From Tamarix chinensis (lineage: Eukaryota > Streptophyta > Magnoliopsida > Caryophyllales > Tamaricaceae), in NCBI GenBank assembly GCA_030549775.1, contig CM060175.1, forward strand, positions 107,996,688-108,060,687: 64,000 nt of DNA, written 5' to 3'. Position numbers and translations under genes: made by a program. The notes under the pieces are model-generated. The model had not been told where the DNA came from. It saw only the letters and a program-made list of their open reading frames with translations, and searched no databases. Shown piece by piece: positions 25,053 through 35,854 of this stretch. Within the stretch, counting starts at the first letter, position 1. Each line of letters opens with the position of its first letter.

Positions 25053-25489
25053 AAGATTTAGAAACGGAGAAATAGAGGCTCCTCTGCCCCGCTCCTCCTG
25101 TTTCGCACCCGACCACCACACGTCCACACCACTCCGCACCTGCCTCTCCCTCTCCATCGCTCCCCGTCGCCGCTCGTTCGCCCCTCGGTCGCCGCCCGTT
25201 CGCCCCCGCGGTTGCCCCCGCTGTCGCCCTCCGTCGCCCACATTCTTTTCCTTCTAGCTTTCCCCCGACACTCTGCCCACTACCCCAGCCCTGAGTCACT
25301 AACCCTAACCTGCTGAAAGTCGTCCACTCCAGCCTCCCGACCCTCACCCGCTCGTCTTCTACCTCTCGGTTTTCTCCATTTCCGTCGTGCGCCGTCTCTA
25401 ACTCGCTCTCTCCATCGCCGTTTCTCCACAACCCGCTCCAGTCTCTGCCTCGCTCGCTCCATCGTCGTCATATATGTCCGTTGAAGCTG

Positions 25490-25597
25490 CCTCTTTACAT
25501 TTTCGATCTACCTCAGCTAAAAACAATTGGTTTCGTCGATACTCAGATCTGGTAACTCAGATCTACCTCTTTACATTTTCGATCTACCTCAGCTAAA
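25490..25597 (+). repeat. 32 bp direct repeat within the element
   Basis: A 32 bp sequence starting 'cctctttacattttcgatct' and ending 'acctcagctaaa' occurs at 25,490-25,521 and again, apparently identical, at 25,566-25,597, a 76 bp offset. A shorter repeat, 'actcagatct', lies between the copies. Confidence 0.85.
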
Positions 25598-25817
25598 CCC
25601 TCTACTACTTCATTTTTTATCTCAAATTTTTGTTCTGATTGTTGTGTCGATGTGCAGTAGTAGAGTCACGAGATTGGCCTTCAGCTGGATTCGGCAAGGA
25701 TAAACAGATTCAGGTTTGTCAATTTTGATTATGTTCTGTTGATTCGTATATGTTTTTTTTCTGATAATTGTTTTTGATGGCAATGTTGGTACGTATTTTG
25801 ATTGCTGTGGTGGTCTG

Positions 25818-25969
25818 ATTACTCTGATTAGTAATAATCAGAGTAATTTATGTGTTGTTAGGTGGTTGTATGTTAATCTGATTACTAATCAGAGTGATAA
25901 TCAGAGTAGTGTTAATCTTAATAGGATGGCTATTTGTTATTTGATTAATAATCAGAGTAATGTTACTCT
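25818..25969. repeat. Cluster of three small hairpins built from one motif
   Basis: 25,818-25,847 is a perfect 13 bp inverted repeat (ATTACTCTGATTA, GTAA loop, TAATCAGAGTAAT). 25,878-25,892 is CTGATTA-C-TAATCAG. 25,954-25,969 is AGAGTAA-TG-TTACTCT. All three use the same AGAGTAATCAG-type word. They lie just upstream of the telomere-like array and may be replication or transposition by-products. Confidence 0.8.
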
Positions 25970-26344
25970 TATTAGTGTTGATTATTGAAGGTATTTCATT
26001 AATCATATCTGTTTATATCATATGTTTGTAGTTCATTTAGATCCTGTTCTTAGTTTGTTCTCAGCACTAATGTAAATTTTTATATGTGAACGGCAGATTT
26101 TGGAATGGAAGGCCAGAGTTGGATGTAATTTTTTTTTCAACTTTATGAAGGTATTGGTCATTGATGATTTTCATTGTCGTTTAGACGATAGTGGAAGTTT
26201 TTTTTTTCAGACTTGTGTAAGGTTTACTTTTAAGGAATTGTCAAATTTCGAATCATATTGTATAATTAAATGAATGTATATTTAATTAGTATGTTTTTTT
26301 TTTCGTTTGTTGAAACATGCATGCCTTTGGATGGAAATTAGATG

Positions 26345-27312
26345 GTTTAGGGTTTAGTGGGTTTGGGGTTTGGGTTTGTATGGTTTGGGGATTAGGTTTA
26401 GGGTTTAGGGTTTAGGGTTTAGGGTTTAGGGTTTAGGGTTTAGAGGGTTTAGGGTTTAGGGTTTAGAGGGTTTGGGGTTTAGGGTTTAGAGGGTTGAGGG
26501 TTTAGGGTTTAGGGTTTAGAGGGTTTAGGGTTTAGGGTTTAGAGGGTTTAGGGTTTAGGGTTTAGGGTTTAGGGTTTAGGGTTTAGGGTTTAGGGTTTAG
26601 GGTTTAGGGTTTAGGGTTTAGGGTTTAGGGGGTTTAGGGGGTTTAGGGTTTAGGTTTAGGGTTTAGAGGGTTTAGAGGGTTTAGGGTTTAGGGTTTAGGG
26701 TTTAGGGTTTAGAGGGTTTAGGGTTTAGGGTTTAGGGTTTAGGGTTTAGAGGGTTTAGGGTTTAGGGTTTAGAGGGTTTAGGGTTTAGGGTTTAGAGGGT
26801 TTAGGGTTTAGGGTTATAGGGTTTAGGGTTTAGGGTTTAGGGTTTAGGGTTTAGGGTTTAGGGTTTGAGGGTTTAGGGTTTAGGGGTTAGAGGGTTTAGG
26901 GTTTAGGGTTTAGAGGGTTTAGGGTTTAGAGGTTTGAGGGTTAGGGTTTAGGGTTTAGGGTTTAGGGTTTAGGGTTTAGAGGTTTAGGGTTTAGGGTTTA
27001 GGGTTTAGGGTTTAGAGGGTTTAGGGTTTATAGGGTTTAGGGTTTAGGGTTTAGGTTTTAGGGTTTAGGTTTTAGAGGGTTTAGGGTGTAGGGTGTAGGG
27101 TTTAGGGTTTAGAGGGTTTAGGGTTTAGGGTTTAGGGTTTAGAGGGTTTAGGGTTTAGGGTTTAGAGGGTTTAGGGTTTAGGGTTTAGGGTTTAGGGTTT
27201 AGGGTTTAGGGTTTAGAGGGTTTAGGGTTTAGGGTTTATGGTTTATGGTTTAGAGGGTTTATGGTTTAGGGTTTAGGGTTTAGAGGGTTTAGGGTTTAGG
27301 GTTTATTGGTTT
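26345..27312 (+). repeat. Interstitial telomere-like array (TTTAGGG)n with TTTAGAGGG variants
   Basis: Roughly 970 bp made almost entirely of the plant telomere heptamer TTTAGGG read on the plus strand. It is interrupted at many places by the nonamer TTTAGAGGG and less often by TTTAGGGG, TTATAGGG, TTTATGG or GTGTAGGG. A frequent pattern is two or more heptamers followed by one nonamer. The edges degrade into 'gggtttggggtttgggtttg' on the left and 'tttattggtttgg' on the right. No subtelomeric or chromosome-end context is seen. The array lies inside the element bounded by inverted repeats. Confidence 0.97.
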
Positions 27313-27443
27313 GGATTAGTTTTTTGGTTTGGTATTAGTAAAATCTTGAATGTGATTAAATTTTGATCCAATGGATGAGATTAGTTCCTATGTTTGTATA
27401 TTAATTATAGTTTGTATGTGACCCCTCCTATATATATATATAT

Positions 27444-28340
27444 AATATACGTTATGACAAATTGTATAATTTTAAAATTTTGATGAAATAGAGTTAAGTA
27501 ATATGAACCGTCTTTTATTTATCGTGTTACTTTTTATCATAAAGTGTTAAACTTCCACATTTATTATTGTGTATTAAATAACATGAGTATCATCTTATAA
27601 AGTCTGAAAACCATATAGTTACTATGTACCAAAACATGGCATAACTAGAGTTTTGAAAAAAAAAAACAAAAAAATTGGATCCAAAAATTCAATCTATTAG
27701 CTAAAAAATTCGATCTAATATTTATAATATTTAATCTAATTTTTGTTAAAAGAATATTTGACCTTTATAGTATCCATTTTTTTTTCTAGATTATCAAATT
27801 TAAAATAATTATTTCAACAATATATGATAATATTGTATTTTTTTTAATGTTCAATAGTTTTAATTTATCTATTTTGATAATTTAAACTTTAATAATAAAA
27901 TTTTAAAAATCCTTTTACACAAAATAAGGAACTCATATGGTTATAGATATGAATACTAATTGATATATGATCTTTATTGTTATAAATTCCTTGTAAAATT
28001 TATTAAAATAGTTAAACTAGTATTTTTTATACAAATATTGGATATCTATGATATTTGGTTAATATCCGATATGTATTTTTGGAGATCCGAAAATTTAAAT
28101 ATCTAATCTAAGGGATGTGGATCGATCAAATATCAAATCTAATAAATACATATATCCGGTTATGAACATCCCTACACATAACCCATGATATGAATATTTT
28201 TTTTCCATTGACTATGACTTGGGTTTGGTAAATTAGGGGTTTAACTGTTTGGGGAATAAAAATTTCGGATTAGTTCTATGGATAAAAAATGCTCATTTGG
28301 AAACTTCCACTTATGCCATTGTCTTATTTTTTTAGTTCAT
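27444..28340. other. AT-rich intergenic sequence
   Basis: No gene. 27,960-28,180 contains repeated 'ggatatc' and 'atatccgatatg' words and ends 'ccggttatgaacatccctac', which resembles a hAT-type MITE end (TAGGGATGTTCATAACCGG on the other strand). A related stretch occurs at 53,640-53,830. Confidence 0.45.
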
Positions 28341-28498
28341 ATAGTATTCTCTCATGGATTTAGATACCTTTGGACCCAAGTTCACTAGGAGTAGCTTAAC
28401 GATGGATGACCTATTGTAAAATTTGATGGAATGCGTGTAAGTTGATAAAAAAAACATGTTTGAAAAGACTCATGTTGATATATGGGGTCAACCATTAA

Positions 28499-30966
28499 TG
28501 TAATACCCCAAATTTTAAACTAATTCTAATATTGGATGATTAGTATCTTAACCATTTTCCCTAATTCATTGATCTTATCTCTAACATTAAACTCCTTTCT
28601 TTTCCTTTTCCTTTTTCTCCTTTACTTTCCTTTTCTTTTTCCCTAATTCTTATTCCCCGCATGACTCTCCTTTCCTCAAACAATTTTAGTTTGGTTAATG
28701 AAACATATTTTCCAAACTATAACTGAAATTTCACTCCATCATTATTAACTCCCTTTATTTGAGTGATCTTCATGCAAAATCCCACCTCGCTCCTGGTGTT
28801 CTATGCCAGACTTGCACCTAACCTCACTTCCCAACTCTCCATCCCATCATTCCTCATGCAACAAGCCATATAACCTAGTCTCACTTCTAGTCATTTATTG
28901 TATCCATTCAAATCTTTTCTTTTTTCTCTGAATTTCATATCCTTGCTTTTCCGATGAATTTCTCCGCCACCACCCAAAAATCTCCACCCTTTGTTTGTCA
29001 TCCATCTGTTGTGACCACCACCACTATTTTTGACTCAGTAGCTCATCCAGACTCCTCTCAACTGGTTGTGTTACTCTCCCTTCTCCCCGGCCAATTTTTT
29101 TTCCCTCAATCTTGGATGGACTTGTTGAGCAAATTAAACTCGCTAAGAAAGTTTTTCCCAGTTGAGAGTGATCTTATTCACCCTCGTTCATTTAATTAAT
29201 CTCCCTTGACTCTCAGTCAAACTTGCTCACTCTCCCTAGGTTTCGGCTAGTCACCATTCCCTTAGTGAGCACATTGTTCATCTCCATTCTTCTCAGCCAC
29301 CCCTTGGTTTCTGTATCCTATCTATTTCCTTTTTTTTTCTTTCTTTGCTTATTTTCACTTACCTATTTTCACTTACCTATCCTACTCTCCTAATTGTGTA
29401 TTTTTCTCTTGGCCTTTGGTGATTCTCTGACAGTCTTGTCGGAGGCTTAGGGCTTTTTGCTTGCTTAGAAGACAGTGGTTTATTTGGGTAAGGATACATG
29501 CTTAAAATGGGTTTTTATGGTTTGTGTAAATTGTATATAATATCATGTTATTATATCTCTATTTCTTAAAATCATATTGATGGTGTTATTTAATTATCAT
29601 GTGGGATCATAATATGAGAGTATGATTGTTATGTACATTAAAGAGCTTATGTGGGGTCAATGTTAAGAGATTTCTCTTGAAACCCTAAACATGTGGTATA
29701 ATCTAGGGTATTGATAAAATATGAAGCGTTCTTGTAAAGGCAATTAAGTATTATCATGGCACAATATGTTATATTTTGAAAGTTGAAAATGTTGGGATTT
29801 GTAGGATTTTGTGCAATGTTTGATTGGGTTGCTATCTTGAGGGTATTTTTGGTTATTTTATAGATATTATGGGAATTAAATATTGTAGGGTAACCAATGG
29901 GAATATTATAGTTGGATTCTTAGGTAACATGATAGAGAGTATATTGAGTATAACACACATTATGCTTGTCTTTTGAATTAGATTTTTAGAGGAGCGTTGT
30001 GGCCCTTCCCTTTGGGGAATGACCTAAATTACTTTTGGTTGTGTTTCATGTACCTTATGTCCTATGCTAAAGTTTTCATGACATTAATGAGATATCAAAC
30101 AGTCAAATAAGATGTTAATGTTTAAAGTGAAAGATTTATGAGTTAGAAATGGTTGTACTAATCTATTCACCAAACAAGGATAGTGGTCGGAGCTTATTAC
30201 CCTAGGGTTGTACCAGTTCATTCCACCAAACAAAAATAGTGCCTAGGAGTGTTATGGTCTAGGTTTTTGTATTAACTAATATCGTTCCACCAGTTACAAA
30301 TAGTGGGGTGGTCTCTGAACTTAATGCAAATAGGAAGATGAATTATAAGCATAACTATGAAACTCTATTTTGGTTCCTCTTTTGGGTCATCTTATGTTAT
30401 AATTTATGGGCATATTTAATCCTTCCTGACAACCTTATGTGTTATGTATGTTTTTTTATTATGACTGTATTGTTACCTTACTCAATAAATAAATACTGAC
30501 AATTCCTTTTATGGGTACCGCTCATTCACAAGAAAAATGACTTAGGTCTTGATGTGTAGGTTATAGAGGAGTGCCTTAATGATTTTTCTGCATATATTAC
30601 AATTCCTATGGATGAATGATTTTATATATTGGGGTTTAGGTATAGATTCTCAAAGTTATCCAATACCTAGTTTTTGTTTGGATACCTTTTAAACTCTTTA
30701 ATTCTATTGGATTTCTTTTTGTTATATTTGTCTTATGTTATAATCAGAGTTTAAAAGATAAGAATAAAACTCTTATACAATATTTATAAAAAAAATTCCT
30801 CATTTTATTCTTATCTTATTTTAAGTTGTAAATGTTTGCCTAGAATTTAATATGATAATGATATGGTAATCCAGGCTCATGTTGAGTACGACAATAATAC
30901 TCAATTATCTTAATATTATGTTTCCACAAAATAAAAAATTTTAATAGTAAATTTTGGGGTGTTATA
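28499..30966 (+). mobile_element. Solo LTR of family A nested in the TRIM-like element
   Basis: It starts TGTAATACCCCAAATTTT and ends AATTTTGGGGTGTTATA, so the ends are inverted repeats of each other and match the other family A copies. Flanking 5-mers are ATTAA (28,494-28,498) and ATCAA (30,967-30,971), one mismatch, consistent with a 5 bp target duplication. The TRIM LTR resumes directly after the right flank, which confirms insertion. Internal landmarks are the pyrimidine-rich section (28,580-29,400), 'ggaggcttaggg', the 'gttccaccaaacaa.aatagtg' repeats (30,150-30,310), and the tail block from 30,500. At 2,468 bp it is shorter than the ~3.2 kb copies to the left. The 81-codon ORF at 28,954 and the 63-codon ORF at 30,308 are LTR sequence. 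Confidence 0.8.
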
Positions 30967-31025
30967 ATCAAATTTGAAAGCGCTCCATGTAACTACCAGT
31001 GACTAGTATGTTAGGGAGTTACAAA

Positions 31026-31037
31026 TGGTATTAGAGC
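31026..31037 (+). other. Primer-binding site of the TRIM-like element
   Basis: TGGTATTAGAGC differs by one base from the standard plant PBS TGGTATCAGAGC, complementary to initiator tRNA-Met, and follows 'gagttaca', the LTR end, by two bases. Confidence 0.7.
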
Positions 31038-31154
31038 AAAATTGCGATCACAAGATAAACTTAGATGAGTCAATCAGTCGTCTAATGGGACAATTCTTAG
31101 GATAGACTATAATGAGACACTCAGTGGTTAAGGTACAACGAGGACATTGCATAC

Positions 31155-31165
31155 TTGAGTGGGGG
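31155..31165 (+). other. Polypurine tract of the TRIM-like element
   Basis: The GAGTGGGGGTG run immediately precedes the TGTATATAATATC start of the 3' LTR. This is where plus-strand priming would occur. Confidence 0.6.
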
Positions 31166-31452
31166 TGTATATAATATCTCCAAATTAGTTGTGGATAGTG
31201 ATGGTGTACAAGAATTGATAAGATTACCTATATTAACAATATATACCTTTTTTTAGGAAACTTATCTTTAAAAAACTCAACAATTAAGTGTGTTTGGATT
31301 GGATCAATTTAAGGATGAATAACCACATATAAAGTTTTCTAAGATGCATGTAAGTTGATAAAAAACATGTCGAAAAGGCTTATGTAGATTTGTGAGATTA
31401 GTCATTAATTCCAAAAAGTAACTACTTGTGGCCAGTGTGTCGAGGAATTACG

Positions 31453-33710
31453 CAATCTATTACACATCTTAAGTGTAGAATTAATATAGATATAGATAGA
31501 TTTTAGTAGTGAATTATGCAATCCAAGAGCATCCTTTCTCCAAATAATTTCATGAATTGATACCTTGAGTTTTGAATATGTCTTTGAGTCACAATAATTA
31601 TCACATCATACACCCTCCATAATTCTAACAAATAATCCAATTCTCCTATTTTCTCCTCATCCCACATGTATGCATCACAAATTTGCCTAGTACATGATGC
31701 ATCTCTAATCATGTGAAGTGAATGGTATAATAGCTTATATGATAAAAATGAGATGTCATGTGATATCCACCAGCTAAAAAATTCTATGCACTTTTCCTTT
31801 TTCAACCAATAATTAAATGAAGTCGAAATTGCTCCATCTCTTTGGCAAATAGCATATGCAACACTTGGAACCAAAAAGAGATGTCCATGAGTCGATTAGT
31901 CTTCAATGACCTGAATAAAAGAAACTCCAATAATCCATGGCAACTAGACTTAGCGTATTATATGCCATATATGCCTGAATATGAAGGGTCATACATCATA
32001 TGTTCAATGATATTCTTTCTAAGGATTTATTTGGATGTAGTTGAGGTATGTTAGGCAGCAAAATAAAAGATGTATTAGGGATCAAAGGTTGTGAATCTGA
32101 TTTTTGAGGCAAAAGGGTCGGTGTTAGTGGAGATGGGTCTATACTTTCTTCCTATGAGTGAGGTAGAGTTTTTTAGTGGTGTTAATGGTGTAGTGGAGGC
32201 AATGATTCATGGGGTTTATGAATTTTTTTCATTATTCCCCATACTAGAGCTATACAACATAATTTCTCAACGTGATCTAATTTTGTCAAGATCAAAAGCA
32301 CCAAGTGACATCATCTCAACAAGATCAGATAACTAGAAAGGGAGAGGCGAGGGTCTACATTGGCAGGGGTTATTAAGTGGACATGGAGATAATGGAGATA
32401 AAAATGGTGGATGTTTAGTGTGATTTTTTAATAGAGGCGGTGGTTGTGATTTCTTGTCTTTGGCATTTAAGAATGTGTTGTGGTGGATCAAAGAAAGCTT
32501 AGCGGCAAGCTTGGTAGACTTATCTTATTTTAGCTTGGGTAGATGAACAAATACATCGAAGTTCATCCACTCATCCAAAATCACAAGCACCATTCTTCTT
32601 TTTGATTTGCAGCTATGCGTAGATAGGTATTATTCATCACAATAAACATAAGTGTCATGTTCCCATTTAATATTCATTTCACATAAGCTAGTACGATGAA
32701 TTGATGGTGGAATGAGTTTTTTAGGTGATATAATTTCAAGATGTAAATCTCAAACCATTAACCTCTCAATGAAAACACCAATTGTTATAGGTAAGAGATT
32801 GGATGATGATAAAAAAATTCTTTTGAGTAGAGATCAAGATCCAAGAGTAGAATTGGGATAAAGAAGGGATCCTATAATTTAAGAGAAAGAAAAGTTCTCT
32901 AATAATTGTTTGCTTAAGCTATAGGCCATTTACAGAATAAATATAAAATTTGTTGATAGGGTAGCAAAAGGGCCTAATGGCCATTCTTAATAAAATTCAC
33001 AAAAGAACAAAGTAAAAAGAACGACAAAACATAATTAAAAGCCTCACAAGGCATAATAGTTTCATAACCATCCAAAGAACACCTATCAGCCAAGATACAA
33101 TATTTCTATAGCTAGACAATAATTCTTGTGAGCTTTGAGTCATGCATGATTTTAGTGTGATAGTAATATTCGTATTTTAATAAATTATGAAATATTCCAA
33201 ATGAAAAATCTTACTTATCAATGCATTTGAAGCAACATCAAGCCAAAATTCCAATTTACAGTAAGAATCTTTAATTAAAAATCATTTTCTTTGCTATGAC
33301 AATATTGTTTAATTATTAGTGGAAATTTTTTAAGTCAAAATAATAAAAATTTTATAGAATTTCCCAATATAGATCAAGTTGTGAAAAGCCTGTCTTGGTA
33401 AAATGAAAGACTTCATGTGGATGAAATGGTTGAGAAGAAATTTATGGTCTTTAAAAAAAAACATTATAAATTCTTTCTTAGAGTATAATTTCTTTTAAAA
33501 CTACATTATCCAAATGAAGGTTGATGCACCACTATAAGTGAAAGTTAACATGATTCTAGAACAATGGATAACATTTGAGAATCACCAATTTCTGTTTGTT
33601 GGGTAAGAAAATATGTGCAAGACGAATCATAAAATGGTAGTGTGATTATTGACAAAATCATAAAATGGTTTTATTTGTATTACGTAACCACAAGTATCTT
33701 GTGTCACTAA
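31453..33710. other. Intergenic sequence with unrecognised ORFs
   Basis: The longest ORF is 123 codons on the minus strand (31,503-31,874). It contains a segment FFSWWISHDISFLSYKLL and a tryptophan/tyrosine-rich C-terminal half. The WWISH...L.YKLL word loosely recalls the C-terminal dimerisation region of hAT transposases, but the diagnostic SSS..ERNWS part is absent, so I do not assign it. An 81-codon + strand ORF at 32,091-32,336 and a 70-codon one at 31,842 are also unrecognised. The remainder is AT-rich and non-coding. Confidence 0.4.
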
Positions 33711-33882
33711 ACATAAACTATATGTAGGTGTTCTCTCGTGGTCCAATGGTCAAGAACAACACCTTACATGATGTAAATCGTGAGGTTGAACCCACCCCTG
33801 GGCATTGGCCCCTTCCCCTAGTTTCTCAGGCTTCCTCATCCCCTGGTCCATCGCGAAAAAAAAATACATAAACTATAGGTAG
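33711..33882. repeat. Target-site duplications of the SINE
   Basis: ACATAAACTATATGTAG at 33,711-33,727 and ACATAAACTATAGGTAG at 33,866-33,882 differ at one of 17 positions and bracket the SINE and its poly(A) tail. Long duplications next to an A tail are the mark of LINE-driven (target-primed) insertion. Confidence 0.85.
33728..33864 (+). mobile_element. tRNA-derived SINE
   Basis: A 137 bp unit. Near the start is an A-box-like TGGTCCAATGG (consensus TRGCNNAGTGG), and about 45 bp later a B-box-like GAGGTTGAACCC (consensus GGTTCGANNCC, one base short). A short non-tRNA body rich in CCCCT words follows, and it ends in A9. The flanking 17 bp duplications agree in 16 positions. The unit would be transcribed by RNA polymerase III and copied by a LINE's machinery. 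It has no coding capacity. The single mismatch in the duplication suggests a fairly recent insertion. Confidence 0.85.
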
Positions 33883-34638
33883 TTGAATATGTTATGAAGT
33901 TTTATACCACTTTATGATGCCAGATACATATTCTATGGACTATGAACATTTTTTTTCTCCACTTATTTATAATGATTTATTATACATATAATCTAAGTTA
34001 TTTAAAATAATAATAATTAATCATATAGTTTCCTATCCTAAATCTAACAGTGGCTTAGAAAGACAATTACAATTATCGAAGCTCAACTTATGTGATTTGC
34101 TTATATGTTTTCATTATAAATTTATAGTAAAATATCTTTAAAAAACAATTATATATTTTAAAATATGAATACATGAACATTTTCCCTAAAACAATACCCA
34201 CATGTTTTAATTTCATACTCTTAGTTTGAAAAAGCTAAAATCATATACCAATTTGAAGTTCAAGGTATAATGATATCAATGGACATGTTACTTGGTTTGC
34301 TTCTAAATACATGATTGCATAAATCAAGTTCATGTGTTTTTCTTAATATAGAAAACAAACATGCTCCACATGAAAAAGTCATCTCAAAAGGAAAATCTTT
34401 CTTATGAATGGTCTAAGCCATTTAATTGAAGCATGTACTCCTTTTCTATTAAAAAAAGTTATTTTAAAAGTTTGTATACTTTAAACAAAACCTAACAAAA
34501 GTAGTTTTAAACTTTTATTTACACCATTCATTAAAAATAATAAAACATTTAGTACATAGGTAATAAAAAATAAAGATAAAAGTGAAAAATAAATTTTAAA
34601 TTTTCTAAAGTAAAATATCATATAAAAAATTTGTATCA
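33883..34638. other. AT-rich intergenic sequence
   Basis: No gene or element recognised. Confidence 0.55.

Positions 34639-34639
<1 letters not shown>

Positions 34640-34682
<43 letters not shown>
34640..34682. repeat. (AT)n microsatellite
   Basis: About 21 uninterrupted AT dinucleotides. Confidence 0.95.
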
Positions 34683-34686
<4 letters not shown>

Positions 34687-35854
34687 TTAATGCAACGGGA
34701 GTATCAAAGCTCACATCCAAAAAGTCACCAAAAAAGATGATTGCACAGATCCAAGTTCACATCCGTTTTTGGTTTAACCCCATTTAGGAATTTATTTATT
34801 TATACTTTTGTGTAAATAAAGCTCATCGGATGAATGCTTAACTGCTTAAGTAAACTGGCAAGTGCGATGCTTTTTAGTTGGCATTCTTTTATATATAAAG
34901 CTGACGTGTAAATTGTAGGAGGCATAGTGCACCGTTTCAAGAGGTGGACGACGCTTTTGTTCAAGAGGTGAATAAAAGATCAACAGCTATTGTGTTAATT
35001 ACTATAATACCATTGATTGCCAACATTTAATTAATCTCTATAAGAATGGGTATTTTTCCTTCATTTCATCAAATAGAAATACATCAATAATAATGTGAAT
35101 ATAAATTGGAAACCCAAACTAAAATAAAACTCTTTTAAAATTTATATATATATTAGCTCTTTAGTTTATTTATGTTTATTGATTATTAAGTAATAAAATC
35201 CTAAACAATAAAAAAAAAAACGGTTGACACAAAATACAATTAATTTATTGTTGCTATTATTTGTAACATCATCATCATCATTTTTATTATTATTATGATA
35301 ATAAATTTAATGTACTATAGCATGCCATAATGTTCTTTTCTTTTGTATTCTTATTAATTTTTATTATTTAATTATTAAAAAAATTAATTTATATATATAT
35401 ATACACTCTAGGAAGAATTTAGATTTTAGTTTGAATTTTAAATTTAATTATATAGCATTAATGAAAAAATACTAATCATAATCAAAATCTATATATATTT
35501 TTGGTTTTTTATAAATGGCTCATCATTAACAAGATAGTACAAAAAATCCATAAACAAAAAGAGAGAGGCTAAATTCATACAACTTGTGTAACTATTTGAG
35601 TAGGTGCATGACCTAACCCAACATTATTTACATCTCAACAAGATTCAAAAGTCAAACTATCGGAAAGAAAAGCCAACCAACAGCATACCTCTGTTGTTTT
35701 GGCCAAATTGGTGGATTTTTTATTTATTTTTACTTCTATAATTATTGTACATTTTTATTATTATCTCTCCTCCCCAACTTTCTCGTTCTCTTCTAACAAT
35801 ATTATAATTTAGAATTAATTTGAAAAGATGTTTCAGTAATCAAACACAATTAAG
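34683..35854. other. AT-rich intergenic sequence
   Basis: Short AT and A-run tracts, a 'catcatcatcat' stretch at about 35,267 and an AT run at about 35,394. No coding signal is seen. Confidence 0.55.

Larger units (their letters stand above)
24943..27443. mobile_element. Candidate DNA transposon with imperfect inverted ends, carrying telomere-like repeats
   Basis: Left end (after an AT microsatellite): GGGTCATATGCGCACC, then GTACAAATGTAGGAACG, then CCGTTGGATCTAAATT. Read inward on the opposite strand, the right end gives GGGGTCACATACAAAC, then ATACAAACATAGGAACT, then TCCATTGGATCAAAATT. The blocks GGGTCA.AT, TACAAA..TAGGAAC and C.TTGGATC.AAATT keep order and spacing over about 70 bp, so the two ends are inverted repeats. 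Both ends abut TATATA runs, which would hide a TA-type target duplication. Inside are a C-rich leader-like section (25,080-25,480), a 32 bp direct repeat, three small hairpins and the telomere-like array. No transposase is present, so the element is non-autonomous. The superfamily is undetermined. Confidence 0.6.
28341..31452 (+). mobile_element. TRIM-like retrotransposon, 5' LTR interrupted by a solo LTR
   Basis: The 3' half is clear: a PBS-like TGGTATTAGAGC at 31,026-31,037, only ~120 bp of internal sequence, a polypurine tract GAGTGGGGGTG ending near 31,165, then an LTR from TGTATATAATATCTCC at 31,166 to about 31,452. The last ~110 bp of that LTR ('gcatgtaagttgataaaaaa', 'catgtcgaaaaggctt', 'taactact..tggccagtgtg') recurs before the PBS, but is split. 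The left part lies at about 28,430-28,498 and the right part at 30,967-31,023, and the solo LTR lies between. The tiny internal region with PBS and PPT and no coding capacity is the definition of a TRIM. The first half of the 5' LTR (before about 28,390) is too diverged to align by eye. Confidence 0.6.

Noticed and set aside
24994..25431. 145-codon Arg/Gly-rich minus-strand ORF and overlapping frames
   Set aside because: The C-rich leader-like section of the inverted-ended element keeps several frames open at once. No domain is visible.
26345..27312. A true chromosome end
   Set aside because: The array is imperfect, under 1 kb, and flanked on both sides by ordinary sequence and by the inverted ends of one element.
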